NCBI RefSeq assembly: GCF_000210295.1
Contig: NC_026735.1
Coordinates: forward strand, 445,749 to 509,748
Source of the DNA: Trypanosoma brucei gambiense DAL972
Lineage: Eukaryota; Euglenozoa; Kinetoplastea; Trypanosomatida; Trypanosomatidae
Direction of reading: 5' to 3'
Length of the DNA stretch: 64,000 bases
The translations under genes were made by a program, and so were the position numbers. Positions 20,531 to 30,922 of the stretch are shown here, piece after piece (within the stretch, counting starts at the first letter, position 1; the number at the start of each line of letters is the position of its first letter). The notes under the pieces were generated by a model. It did not search any database, was not told the DNA's origin, and saw only the letters and a list, made by a program, of their open reading frames with translations.

Positions 20531-23035
20531 CTACGATGCAGAGGGACTTGTACGGGTGTGGAGGGGTTTTAAATGCAACGACACGGGGAACTGTGTTATC
20601 GGTACATCTCTCACGACAGAAGTCCTTCCCTCTATCCCTTCCTTTTTTCCACCATCGTTGGTACGAGCCGAATCACCATAATTCATCCTTCGCACCTTTT
20701 CAGTTTCCTCCTCATCGCCCTCCCGACCGTCGCGTTCCTCTTCACTGGTGATTGTATCTGAAGAACGTGCCGACTGACCTAACTGACATACAATAGGCCG
20801 ACTATAAAACCAATTCTGCGCTTGTCTCATTAATATCACCATTTCATCGGCAAAAAACAATGACTTCTGCACGGTTATCTCTACACAATTTTGAACCATA
20901 GAGCGGTGCAGTTGGTGCATAGAAGAGAGATGGTTGGCCAAAATTGAGTTCATTCTGTGTGAAAGAATTACCTCGGACATATGATCCGTCGCCTTTTCGA
21001 GAACAGCTATTTGTGCGTTGCTCTCGCGCAGGGCCCTTTCCGCCTCACCGCGGCGCTGTATTTCTTTGCGCAGCCGCTTCATCAACTCCTCCCGCGAGAG
21101 AGCGGTAAACTCAATCATGCCATTGTCATCCGTATGTAAGCAAAAAGGTAAGTCATTGCTCATTGTCAGAATGCTTTCTTGTTCCTTCCTCGTTTGAGCC
21201 ATCTGCAGTTGGCCGTCACCTGAATCTCTTAAAACACTCGGGCTTGTGGCAGTCACCGCCCGCTCCCTGAAGGTACCAGACACTTCGTGAGGGTATATTG
21301 TCAACCGCGGGACTTTGTCCAGTTTTCCCTCGAAGTACTGCATGAGAATATTATCCGCGTCTTTTCCACCACATAAAAATACACTAGGTTGTACCCCTTC
21401 TTTATTTTCCATGTTTTTAGGATATACATTCGTGGCAGTCGCAGCCGTGACTGCCTTGTCTTCACCACTATCTCCGTCCGAGTGGCAGCGCGTACCGTCC
21501 GCTGTTGCGGAACTCGCCGACACCAAGACGTCATGATTATGGATTCTCTTTAATCGATATGTCACCGCACGCTCGATCATTTTATCCAACGCCCTACTGC
21601 CGCGTTCTCGAGCCTCCGCAACGAGTTCCTGACGCCGCTTTTCATGTTCCTGCACAAGTTGCCCATCCTGCGGTGTGGCAACAATTAACGTGCCCTTCCT
21701 ACATTGTCTGGAGTCCAACAAGGGGGATAAACGCTCATTGGGATGAAGTGACGTACTACGTGATGTCACAGCACCCAATTCTGGAATAGTCCACTGGTGC
21801 TCGCTGATGACAGCGTGCCCGTATGTGCTGTGCTCATGGTCATCAACACCATTACCGCCATTTGGTGGAGGACCTTCCACAGCATTCTTATGGGACAAAC
21901 CAGTGTAACCGAGCATATGCAATTGCTTTCTCAGCCACTCTAGTTCTCTTTCATAAAGGTGACGTTCCTCCAAATCCGAGGGTGTTTTAATAGAACCTCG
22001 AACGTTTCCATCACATGAGGCGTGGCCCTCCACGCTTACGTACGATTCAACCATTCCAATCATTCGTTGAAGAATACTGACACGGGTTTCCAGCGGACAT
22101 TCTGCAAAAGTTTCCGCCCCTTCATTATCCAACTTGGCTTCTGACGCGAGAAAATGTATGAGAGACTTATATGACCTCAAAAAGCAAATAAACAACGGTG
22201 TCCGGGCTGCTGCCATTCGGTTCCCCTCATTGGCTATGCGCAACACCTCTTCGTATGGCGCATTGAGTAGAGAATCACATACGTCGCCACACCTCCTACA
22301 TAAGGTAAGGAGCGAGATGGTGGTGGAGTGTGTTGTACTTCTATCGTTTGCTTGCAATAGATGCGGTCGTGCACGTGCTACGATGGGGCGCCTAAAGATA
22401 TTTGGTGCATTTAACCATCCAAGCGCATTACTGCACGGCGCCCCGCACAGCCAACATGAGTATGATGACGATGATGATGATATATTGGTAGGGAATGACC
22501 CGTTCACCTCGTCCCCACCGTTACCTGCGTGAGGACTCCACTCCATTGTCGTAAGATGTTTGATTTCTTCATTTAGTCCATCGATACTTGCACTCGCATT
22601 ATCCAACTCAATACTCTCCGCCATAGTTCTGTGTCTGCGAAGGATGTGCGTGAGACGCTCCTCAATGGCGGAACTGCCATTGTGTCGATCCCCCTTTCCA
22701 CTAAACGAATTACCTCCATACGCGGAAGCTTCATCACACCTGCCGACGTGGTCACTTTTATCACTAATCACAACGTTTCGTTTGGAAGTTCCGTGCGTGC
22801 AGGTAATTGTGCGCGGGGATCCGCTCCTCGGTAGGAGATGACGCAGCGGCGTGCCCACGGGTTGCTGCATGATGGAACTCACACCATCAAATGAATTCTC
22901 TCTGATGAAACCTTGAGTTGTTGTCTCCTTGCCTTGGTGAGGTGGAACTGCAGCCTTCCACGCGATGAATGGGCTGAAGGCTTGAGTTAATTCCTGATAC
23001 ATTTGCTCCACGTCATTATTTGGTGTGGAGCTCAT
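20531..23035 (-). CDS. Unknown 834-residue protein with Cys knuckles and a C-terminal coiled coil
   Basis: The start is ATG 23035; eight upstream codons begin with GTG. Two Cys clusters, CWLC/APC and LCRRCGDVC, lie at about residues 192-250 and are separated by an Arg/His-containing loop (FRRPIVARARPH). This resembles a degenerate FYVE-type zinc finger, and the helical stretch after it (FLRSYKSLIHFLASEAKL, RVSILQRMIGMVES) recalls the rabenosyn linker, but the canonical RRHHCR core is missing. A helical segment SREELMKRLRKEIQRRGEAE near residue 670 starts a coiled coil. The C-terminal tail is Glu/Arg-rich. If FYVE-like it would act on endosomal membranes; that is weak inference. Confidence 0.8.
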   Translation of the reverse strand: MSSTPNNDVEQMYQELTQAFSPFIAWKAAVPPHQGKETTTQGFIRENSFDGVSSIMQQPVGTPLRHLLPRSGSPRTITCTHGTSKRNVVISDKSDHVGRCDEASAYGGNSFSGKGDRHNGSSAIEERLTHILRRHRTMAESIELDNASASIDGLNEEIKHLTTMEWSPHAGNGGDEVNGSFPTNISSSSSSYSCWLCGAPCSNALGWLNAPNIFRRPIVARARPHLLQANDRSTTHSTTISLLTLCRRCGDVCDSLLNAPYEEVLRIANEGNRMAAARTPLFICFLRSYKSLIHFLASEAKLDNEGAETFAECPLETRVSILQRMIGMVESYVSVEGHASCDGNVRGSIKTPSDLEERHLYERELEWLRKQLHMLGYTGLSHKNAVEGPPPNGGNGVDDHEHSTYGHAVISEHQWTIPELGAVTSRSTSLHPNERLSPLLDSRQCRKGTLIVATPQDGQLVQEHEKRRQELVAEARERGSRALDKMIERAVTYRLKRIHNHDVLVSASSATADGTRCHSDGDSGEDKAVTAATATNVYPKNMENKEGVQPSVFLCGGKDADNILMQYFEGKLDKVPRLTIYPHEVSGTFRERAVTATSPSVLRDSGDGQLQMAQTRKEQESILTMSNDLPFCLHTDDNGMIEFTALSREELMKRLRKEIQRRGEAERALRESNAQIAVLEKATDHMSEVILSHRMNSILANHLSSMHQLHRSMVQNCVEITVQKSLFFADEMVILMRQAQNWFYSRPIVCQLGQSARSSDTITSEEERDGREGDEEETEKVRRMNYGDSARTNDGGKKEGIEGRTSVVRDVPITQFPVSLHLKPLHTRTSPSAS

Positions 23036-23094
23036 GCCTCGAAGGATGACACCTACCACAACCTCTGATGATTCACGAAAACAAGTTAAAAGTT

Positions 23095-23114
23095 GTGCTA
23101 GAAATTTCTAGCAC
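23095..23114. repeat. 20-bp perfect palindrome
   Basis: The sequence GTGCTAGAAATTTCTAGCAC equals its own reverse complement. It lies 60 bp upstream of ATG 23035 on the coding strand, so it probably falls in the 5' UTR or just before it. Confidence 0.95.
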
Positions 23115-24340
23115 CTCAAAAAGTGTTTGAGAGAAACTTTTCTGCCTCTATAAAGTAGAAAAGGTTAATATGATAATGAAGAGCTATGATGGAAGTGATA
23201 ACAAAAATAAAAATGATAGTTATCCCGCTACGGTCGTTTGATTTCACTTGTCGGTTGTTGGTGATGAGCCTCTATATGCTTTGGAACCCTATAGAGGGAA
23301 AATAAGAGAGCTAAGCATAATGGAGAAATGAATGGAGAGCACACGAGAAGAAATAATAGCGCACGCGATTCATACGTATGGAACAGAATCAAATGTTTTC
23401 CCTTCATACAATGTCGAAAAGGAGGAAGCGGGTTTCCCTAACGGAAGAGAAAGCCGCACGGAAGATGAAGAGAATTAGGCATAACTGTCACATCCAATGT
23501 GGTATTCGTATCCACACATCCACACACACAGAGAGAAAGAGTAGAACAGGGTTGGAAAGAGAGAGAGAGAGAAAAAAAAAGGGAAAACACACACAAAAAA
23601 TTTAAATCATCAGATCCTCGCCCGTCTGTCTTACCTCTTCTCTGTGCCGTCAACTATCACAATGCAAAGTTCTTTTTTTAATTATTATTATTACTTTTTT
23701 CGACTTCAATAACAAACAGATGCTTCTGGAGCTTCCCTTTTCGTCTTTCCCCCCTCTCTCACTTCACTTCAGTTCATCTCCTTTCCTGAGTTTATTAAAT
23801 TTTATATTGTCATTGTTGTGAAATTTGTCCCTCCTTTTCTTTCCTCCAAAATTTATATGGTTATATATTATTTATTTTCGTAACGTACCACAACATCTAC
23901 ACACATAAAGGAATCTTAACAAATATGGAAGAAATATAAAATAAAAGGAACACAAATCAAGAATTGTACGAGGCACACTAAGAAGAAATAAAACAAAGTG
24001 AAAATATGACAAAACAAAACAAAAAATTTGAAATAAGGAGAGGAATAAATAATGAAAGAAATATATAAGAAGGAATGGGGAAATGGCTGGGATTTGATAT
24101 ATTCATACATATGTGCGTGTGAACGAGTTGTTTTGGTGGCAGTGCTTCAATGCACGCGAACAAAAACCTGAAAAGGAAGAAAATAACGACAAAAACAACG
24201 GCATGAAATCAAGAAGAAAAAAAGATATAATAATACAGAGCCAAATCGAAAAGAAAAAAAGAGGAGGATGGAGAAATGAGCACGAAAACACATGACAGCA
24301 CTAAAAAAAAAAGAAAAAGAAGAGAAATTACACTTCTTGG

Positions 24341-24361
24341 CATATATATATATATATATAT
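24341..24361. repeat. (TA)10 microsatellite
   Basis: Perfect dinucleotide run within the long kinase-downstream spacer. Confidence 0.95.
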
Positions 24362-26655
24362 TTCCCCTTCCTCCCTAAGCACACCTTACTCAACTCGTAC
24401 CTGTTGTAAGAAAAAAGTTTTTTTTTAAAAAATCTTTCTCTACAAACAAAACACCCAAAAAATGAAAGCGAAGAGTGATGCCGTTGTAAAAAAGAAAAAA
24501 ATAGAAATAGAAGCGCATAAACCGTTAAAGGGGAAAAGGAAAAAGGAGAAAGGAAAAGTAAGCGAAGAAAAAGAAGCTGCTTCTATCCATCTATCCGTCC
24601 ATTCATTCATCATAACAGAAAATTTGTGTTTGAATTTGTCTGTAAAGGTGACTGTGAGGAAAAGGGAGAAAAGTAACAAATTCACCCATACGAAGTAATT
24701 GAACCACCTTCCTCCCTACACACATACACCAAACAATAAAAAAGGGGGGAGAATACGCGCGTTCAATACAAAATAAACAAATAAGTAAATATATATGTAT
24801 ATTTACGTTCCTGTGTTTATCTATTTTTACTTATTCATTCATCTTTTCCCTTTTTTTTTAATTTATACTCAACAAAAACCAACAAATATGAATAAATAAG
24901 GGAATGTCTGCATACACTAGCGTAAAAAAAAAAAAGAAATCAAAAAATGAGGGAGATGTCTGTGGGAAGGAAGGGGATTTTTAAAAAAAATCTCTCTATC
25001 TCTTTTTTTAAAAAAAAATAATTGAATGGACACTGCTGCAAAGTGGCGGCGCAAGAAAAAACATCGAGCCGTTCACTTTCTGGAGAAAAACAAAAATAGA
25101 AAATACGCGCAACCTCACAAAAAACACAAAAAAACCTGGCGGCGCTAACACGTCACCACATATTTGATGTAGTGAAACGGAAATATACGGCAACAACCAG
25201 ACCAAAATAATAAAAGAAAATAAACGGAATGAGACGGTAGAAATGGGTTTCGCACAAACAAAGAAACAAAAAAACTCCAAAAATCGGGAAAATTGAACCG
25301 ACAAAAAAAAATAAGTGAAGGAATGAGTTGAGTCGAGAGAAAAGGAAACGCGTTCGGATGGGAATGCAATAAAACTGATGGTGGAAAATGACGGCTCCGT
25401 TCATTATAAAATAAAAAATAACCTTTGGCTCAGTATTAGTGAAGTAAACTAATGATAAAACTCGGAACCGTACGCCAGCAGCTTACTACTTTCATGCGCT
25501 ACGGAAAACCTTCAGGAATTTTCTTTAAAATAGGGGGAAGGGAAAGAAAAAAGTAATAATAATTAACGCCCATACTGACAAGGTACGAAAAACATGTAAA
25601 AATAAATGCCTACACAAGTAGAGTTAAATATATTATAATTGCTCAAGTATGTTGAGAAAAATGTTTTGGTATTTTGATTTTGACTTTGAGAAAACAAAAC
25701 AAAAGAGTTTCACTCACTCATCGCTGCGTCGCCAACCACGGTCTTTTCCTCTTCCCATTCCTCCACTCTTTCCTATTGTGAACTTCAAACATCATCATTT
25801 TTCCTCTTTTTTTTTTCCTTCGGGGGTGATTTGCTTGTTCTTCTTTAATTTACTGTTTGTCACCTTTAGATAAAACGGTCATGCAGCGACTCGAAACTGG
25901 AAACTGATAGAAAAAATCAATGTGTGAAAGTAATAAATAAATAAATGATATATAAACATATATATAATATTTATTACGATAAAACAAGAATCCATATTAG
26001 TTTAAATTCATTACTCTACCACGGCCGCAAGCGTATATAACTCATATACCAAAACAGAAACAAAATAACGTAAATAAAATAATGGAGGACAGCAAAATAG
26101 TATCCTTTCCTCATTGGAAAATAAAATAAATATTTATTTACTTATGTTTATTTATACTTACCTATAGTAATAATAATGATAACAATAATAATAATAATAA
26201 TGAGCCGTTTCAACAAAGAGAGGACATAAGCATGAAGGAAAAAGCGCGTTGATGGAGTATGTAATAACACAATTGTTTGTAAAACGTCTATCTCCACCAG
26301 ATCCTCATCCGCTTCCTCTCCTCGTTGCGGTGAAGCTTCAAATGTTCCTTCTCTCTTTTCCTTTTCCCTTCATTTGCTTCATGTCAGCACTGCTAATGTA
26401 TGTGTTTGTATGTGCGTTTTTTTCTTTCCTTTTCTTTACTGTCACTGATAAGCCCCCGCATGAAGCACACGATAAAAATGCGCAAATAACCAGCCATACT
26501 TATATATTAATTTTTTAATCAAACGGGAAACACGAACACAATGTTCTCATTTGATATCCATTCCTTTGTTTCCTTCAAGGACGCCGATACCGAAACGTTC
26601 ACATCCATTCACCAGAGAGTTTAGCTTTACCTAAAGGGAAATAAACACACACTAA

Positions 26656-29600
26656 TTACTTTCTTTTTCCATGCGCTTCAGAAGATGGGGGATATGGAAT
26701 ATGCGCAGGGTGATAATTGGATCCCCCTTCCATCGATGGTTTTGTCTTGCCACGTGCGGATGAAATGCCAATAAAGTCAGCGATATTGCCCGTGATGAGG
26801 TTCACTCTCTCGTCCATATTGTCCTGCTGCGCGCTTGTACCCTTTCTACGTATGTTTCCCTCATTAACTGTTGAATAACTCGATACCACTCTACGCCTTA
26901 CATCACGGGATCCAGTGATGCTCTGCCTATTGCCATGTGTATCACCCAGCATTTCTTTTGCTCCCACTGATTTGCGTGGAGCCTTTGCTGAACTCCCAGT
27001 GCTTCCTTGAGCCGACACTGACACTGACACTTGACTATTGGAATTTACTATCCGGCGCTTCCCCGTCACGTACGCCACTTGCTGAGGTGGTGATGGATGG
27101 TCCTTTGCTTTGAAGGCTGGCACTGCCTGTAACCGAGATAGCTGGTAAAGGTTTTTGCAACTTTCGGAAAGACTGGTGGAGTTCTGCCGAGAGTTTCGAC
27201 CCACCTCTGAAGCAGAAACCGTAGAACTTCTTCCTTGAGTCGTCGTCGGTGTGCTACTCTGCCGGTTGGAAGGCCGCCCCGCATCACCCCGGCCGTACAT
27301 TTCACTGGGGAACATTTTGTTACCGCTTGTGGTAGCGTACACCGTGTTAATTCTTTGGAGAGTTGGTTGGCCGACTGATGCAGGAGGGGGTGAACGAAGC
27401 GTCTTTGGCTCATATGGGCGTTGTTGTTGTTGTCTCGGGGTGAACGGGGCAAGGTGGTGACGCTGGTCCTTCGCAATGTTGGGAAGTATGGTTTCATGAC
27501 TTGTGTGCACAACAGGGCCGCCAACATGAGGAAAGGCAACAAAATACGCCTCCCCAGAGAGTGAAAAAGGTGCCGGAACCCCCTTGTTGGTAGAAGAGTC
27601 ACCACGCGGCTCCACTACTGTTGAACAATGGGGGGGAAATGGAGCTTCCGTCACCATTCGACCGGTGTCAAAAACAGTGGCTGACACGTGGTCGGGTTTA
27701 CTAGGCGAGCGCATGCTGACGGGTTCCCTTTGCTTCCGTTTACTGCTCTCCTTTCCCTTCATGGTGGATGGGGTCGAGGACGCCAAGCGCTCGTATGCCT
27801 CGGCAGCATCAGTCGGAGTTTTTTCAAATGTGGTTAAAGCTCCTTCAGTTGACGTTGGTGATGCCTCCGCATTTACGTCCGTCCCCGCTCCTGTGCCCAG
27901 TTGGTATTCATCGAGAGCCCCAACGGTCTCTTTGCCGTATGTTGTGTGTTTGCTGGGCGGAACGCACTCGAGGTCGCGGGAAATCGACAGCTCCTTATGG
28001 CTTTCCCGCACGCACCCTTTTTCCTTTGTGGGTATCGTCTTTGTCGGATGCGCGATAACGGGGGAAGGGTTAGAGCCACATGAAACATCCGCTTGTCGTC
28101 CTGGAGATGAAGTCATCCCCGGCTGTGACCCGGCATCCACACTCGGTGTTGTTGGTAGCAGCTCCACGAGGGTATTTTGTGGCAATGACCGGTCGCAGTC
28201 CGTGCCGTTTCTCAGCGTGGCCACGGGGCCGTTTCGTCCCTTTTTTCGCTCTCCCTCTTTGGCAAATGACGGCACAGAAGAGATGACTACCGATGATGTG
28301 TTTGACTTGGATGATTGCAATACCGCCACGGACGTTTCAAAGGGTTTGAGATCGTAAGCAGTTTCTACTTCCATAGGTTGCTGCGAGATGTGTTTAGAAT
28401 CCGTGACGGATTTACCACACACAGTGGACGATGATGGGTGTCGCGTGGAAGTAGGTTGTTCCAAGGCTGGAAGCCCCTGTGCGTGTGCCGGCTCACAAAA
28501 CTTTCTATTAACGTTTTCGATAGGACGACTCCATTTGGTATCGGTTGCGCCGTCACCATCGATACTCTTGTTGTGACTAGAGGTTGGTGTGACTTTGTCA
28601 CATACAGGAATCCGTACCGCCGGCTGTCCGTTTTGGGCTTCCTTCGCATTTCCGGACCCAACTGTAGCCTTTACTCTAATACTCGACGTCGCACGCGGCG
28701 TGGCAAGCTTTTTAATGGGGTTGCCGCCCCTTGCCGGGGTATTAGATCTCTTGTTGGAGGCAGTCGAGTTTGACAGGATGAAGGGTTGCTTGAATATACG
28801 GTGCTTCAGCGCCTCTTCTGCGGTAGCACGACTCTCTGGATCATACACGAGCATCGATGCAATGAGGTCGCACAACTCAGTATCACCGGGAAGTAACTCA
28901 GCCAAGGTTCTGCTGCGCATCCTCCCCAAAATCACGTCGTCGCAATCACGAAGGAAATTTCCGTTTTGATCAAAGAAAGATCGTGAATTCTTGGACCTAC
29001 GCCTGAACAAGTCAGGAAGGGGACCAAGGCACCTTTCCATGAGCTGCAGATGTGTAAGATCATCACGAACATCGAACAGACGTCGACCTATTGCCAATTC
29101 AAAGATGATACACCCAACGCTCCACATATCTGCAGGATGATACCACGGGTTCCCAAGCACAACCTCTGGAGCACGATATGGGCGGGTTGTGATGAGGTCC
29201 GAATCGAGATGATCCATTCGCCAGAGGGATGAGCTTCCAAAATCACACACCACCCAGTTATCACCAATGCTACTCTTTGAGGTTGTTATGTTCTCGAGAA
29301 GGATATTTTCCGGTTTCAAATCAGTATGCACCATTCGGCAGTCAATATGTATAAACCGACATGTCTCCAGAAGAGAGTGTGCAACCTGCACTACCTTTTC
29401 CCGTGTTACAACACCGTTAGCGTAGCCGAGGCGTCGCTCTCGCAGCGAGGGGCCATATATCTTCATCACAAACACTGGGTAGCCCTTCCACTCAAAAAAC
29501 TCTAACATCTGGCATACCGAAGCTCTACCATTCTTTTTCTGAGATAGTATCTGCAACATTTCCTGTTCAAAATACGCATCGTTCTTGTATTCCTTCTTAA

Positions 29601-29769
29601 CAACTTTCACCGCAACCGGCTGTCGTCTGACTCCACCAGCCTTTGGCGTACCGAAGCAGTAATACACCTTGGAGAAGTTTCCACATCCAACCTCCTCCAA
29701 AACCTCAAAGCGGTTGTCAATCAAATCGCCAGCGCTTAGCTTCAGATGTTCACCCTTCGAGGGTGACAT
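26656..29769 (-). CDS. LAMMER/CLK family protein kinase with long C-terminal tail
   Basis: 1,037 residues. The kinase domain spans about residues 21-331: glycine loop VGCGNFSKV, VAVK with Lys55, catalytic loop HTDLKPEN with Asp150, CDFG with Asp176, activation segment ending TTRPYRAPE. The CLK signature THLQLMERCLGPLP (near residues 239-252) corresponds to EHLAMMERILGP, and HTDLKPEN and DFGSSS also fit CLKs. All catalytic residues are present. The remaining ~700 residues are Ser/Thr/Pro-rich and probably disordered. CLKs phosphorylate SR-type splicing factors in other eukaryotes, and kinetoplastid members also include kinetochore kinases; which role applies here is not shown. Its 3' flank is unusually long, which may matter for mRNA regulation. 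Confidence 0.92.
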   Translation of the reverse strand: MSPSKGEHLKLSAGDLIDNRFEVLEEVGCGNFSKVYYCFGTPKAGGVRRQPVAVKVVKKEYKNDAYFEQEMLQILSQKKNGRASVCQMLEFFEWKGYPVFVMKIYGPSLRERRLGYANGVVTREKVVQVAHSLLETCRFIHIDCRMVHTDLKPENILLENITTSKSSIGDNWVVCDFGSSSLWRMDHLDSDLITTRPYRAPEVVLGNPWYHPADMWSVGCIIFELAIGRRLFDVRDDLTHLQLMERCLGPLPDLFRRRSKNSRSFFDQNGNFLRDCDDVILGRMRSRTLAELLPGDTELCDLIASMLVYDPESRATAEEALKHRIFKQPFILSNSTASNKRSNTPARGGNPIKKLATPRATSSIRVKATVGSGNAKEAQNGQPAVRIPVCDKVTPTSSHNKSIDGDGATDTKWSRPIENVNRKFCEPAHAQGLPALEQPTSTRHPSSSTVCGKSVTDSKHISQQPMEVETAYDLKPFETSVAVLQSSKSNTSSVVISSVPSFAKEGERKKGRNGPVATLRNGTDCDRSLPQNTLVELLPTTPSVDAGSQPGMTSSPGRQADVSCGSNPSPVIAHPTKTIPTKEKGCVRESHKELSISRDLECVPPSKHTTYGKETVGALDEYQLGTGAGTDVNAEASPTSTEGALTTFEKTPTDAAEAYERLASSTPSTMKGKESSKRKQREPVSMRSPSKPDHVSATVFDTGRMVTEAPFPPHCSTVVEPRGDSSTNKGVPAPFSLSGEAYFVAFPHVGGPVVHTSHETILPNIAKDQRHHLAPFTPRQQQQRPYEPKTLRSPPPASVGQPTLQRINTVYATTSGNKMFPSEMYGRGDAGRPSNRQSSTPTTTQGRSSTVSASEVGRNSRQNSTSLSESCKNLYQLSRLQAVPAFKAKDHPSPPQQVAYVTGKRRIVNSNSQVSVSVSAQGSTGSSAKAPRKSVGAKEMLGDTHGNRQSITGSRDVRRRVVSSYSTVNEGNIRRKGTSAQQDNMDERVNLITGNIADFIGISSARGKTKPSMEGGSNYHPAHIPYPPSSEAHGKRK

Positions 29770-30922
29770 ATTTAGTTCTTTTCACGTAACGCGATAAATA
29801 GCGAAAGTTCTGCTAATAATAACAGTTTTTAATAAAGACGATAATAAATAATAGTAATAAAAATAATGCCACTGAAAAAAAAAAAAAACACCGCGGTAGA
29901 ATGTGTAAAAGAGAAAGGTCCGTAACAAATATACAAAAAAATATTTATATATATTTGCACGAGAGTACACCGCGTCCCCCTCACTGGGTTAACTAAATTG
30001 TTGTAAGATGTCGAAAATAAAGACACCACCACGAAAGAAAAAGAAGTCAAAGATGGGAGAAAACGGGAGAAGAGTGATTTAAAAGTTGTGAATTACATTA
30101 ACGAACGTGAAGCACAGAGAAAAAGAAGATGCAGACGGCGCCCCCAACCCAACCCAATTCACTCCCCAAAAAGGAACGGGCAGTGGTCAAAAAGGAGAAG
30201 GAAAGGAAACAATAAAATAAAACCACGTTTTCTTCATGCAAACATGTATAAAATCATGAGGTTAGCCACTCTCACGAGACGCTTACTTGCGGAGTTTGCA
30301 CCCTCACATGCTCATGGGTTCATACATTGAACACCTCCACGCCCACAACAGAGATCTGTCAACGAGGAAAGTTCGGGTAAACCTCACTATCACCCAAATG
30401 GAATCCTCGAAAAAACAAAACAAAACAAAGAAACAGCCATACAGTTTTTTTTTTTAATCTTCTTTGGAGAAACGTGCCCGAGCACGGAACACAATAAATA
30501 TCTAATGTGCTCATTTCCATTCCCTCCCCCTCGCGCAGTTGGGCTCAATACTCCTTGGCATACAACTGGCACTCGCTAAAATAGTTGCCCTCGATGACAA
30601 AAAGAAAACAACAACAAACAAACAAACAAAGTTTAAATAGAACAAAACAACTAACTGATACGGATATACATAAGAGTAGTCGTTAATGGGGGGGGAATGA
30701 GAAAAGAGAGGGAAACTTTAATAATTTTTTCCTTGTTGTTTTCTTTTTACTCCGCTGCGCTTTCAGCACATCACATTAGTTTCACTTCCTCTCCCGAAAC
30801 GATTAACGCACTGGTTCTTTGTCAATAACGATGTCCCAACTTAAACGCTAGTGCAATTCATATTTCTCCTCAAACATCGAGTAGGTGCACACACACACGC
30901 ACACGCCGATACCCCTAACATA
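29770..30922. other. Spacer: kinase 5' UTR and PEPCK 3' UTR
   Basis: No gene is supported. It holds A runs, CAAA repeats near 30605-30630 and a short CA run at 30889-30904. The PEPCK 3' UTR, expected to carry stage-specific control signals, must lie in its left-to-right upper part next to 30923. Confidence 0.6.
29872..29888 (-). promoter_or_regulatory. Predicted trans-splice acceptor for the CLK kinase gene
   Basis: The minus strand reads T14 immediately followed by CAG (29874-29872). This would give a 5' UTR of about 102 nt to ATG 29769. Confidence 0.6.

Larger units (their letters stand above)
23036..26655. other. 3.6-kb gene-free spacer, probable long 3' UTR of the CLK kinase gene
   Basis: The largest gap in the window. 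It is dominated by A/T runs, (TA)n at 24341-24361, TAA/TTTA repeats (25928-25975, 26130-26200) and purine-rich blocks. All open frames are Lys-rich or Phe/Ser-rich low complexity. The left end holds the 5' UTR of the 834-residue protein, including a 20-bp palindrome at 23095-23114. The rest lies downstream of the kinase stop at 26656. I recognise no RNA gene or mobile element. Confidence 0.6.

Noticed and set aside
23500..26600. tRNA, snoRNA or retroelement in the long spacer
   Set aside because: I looked for tRNA box sequences, ingi/RIME-like ends and long terminal repeats and saw none; only low-complexity DNA.
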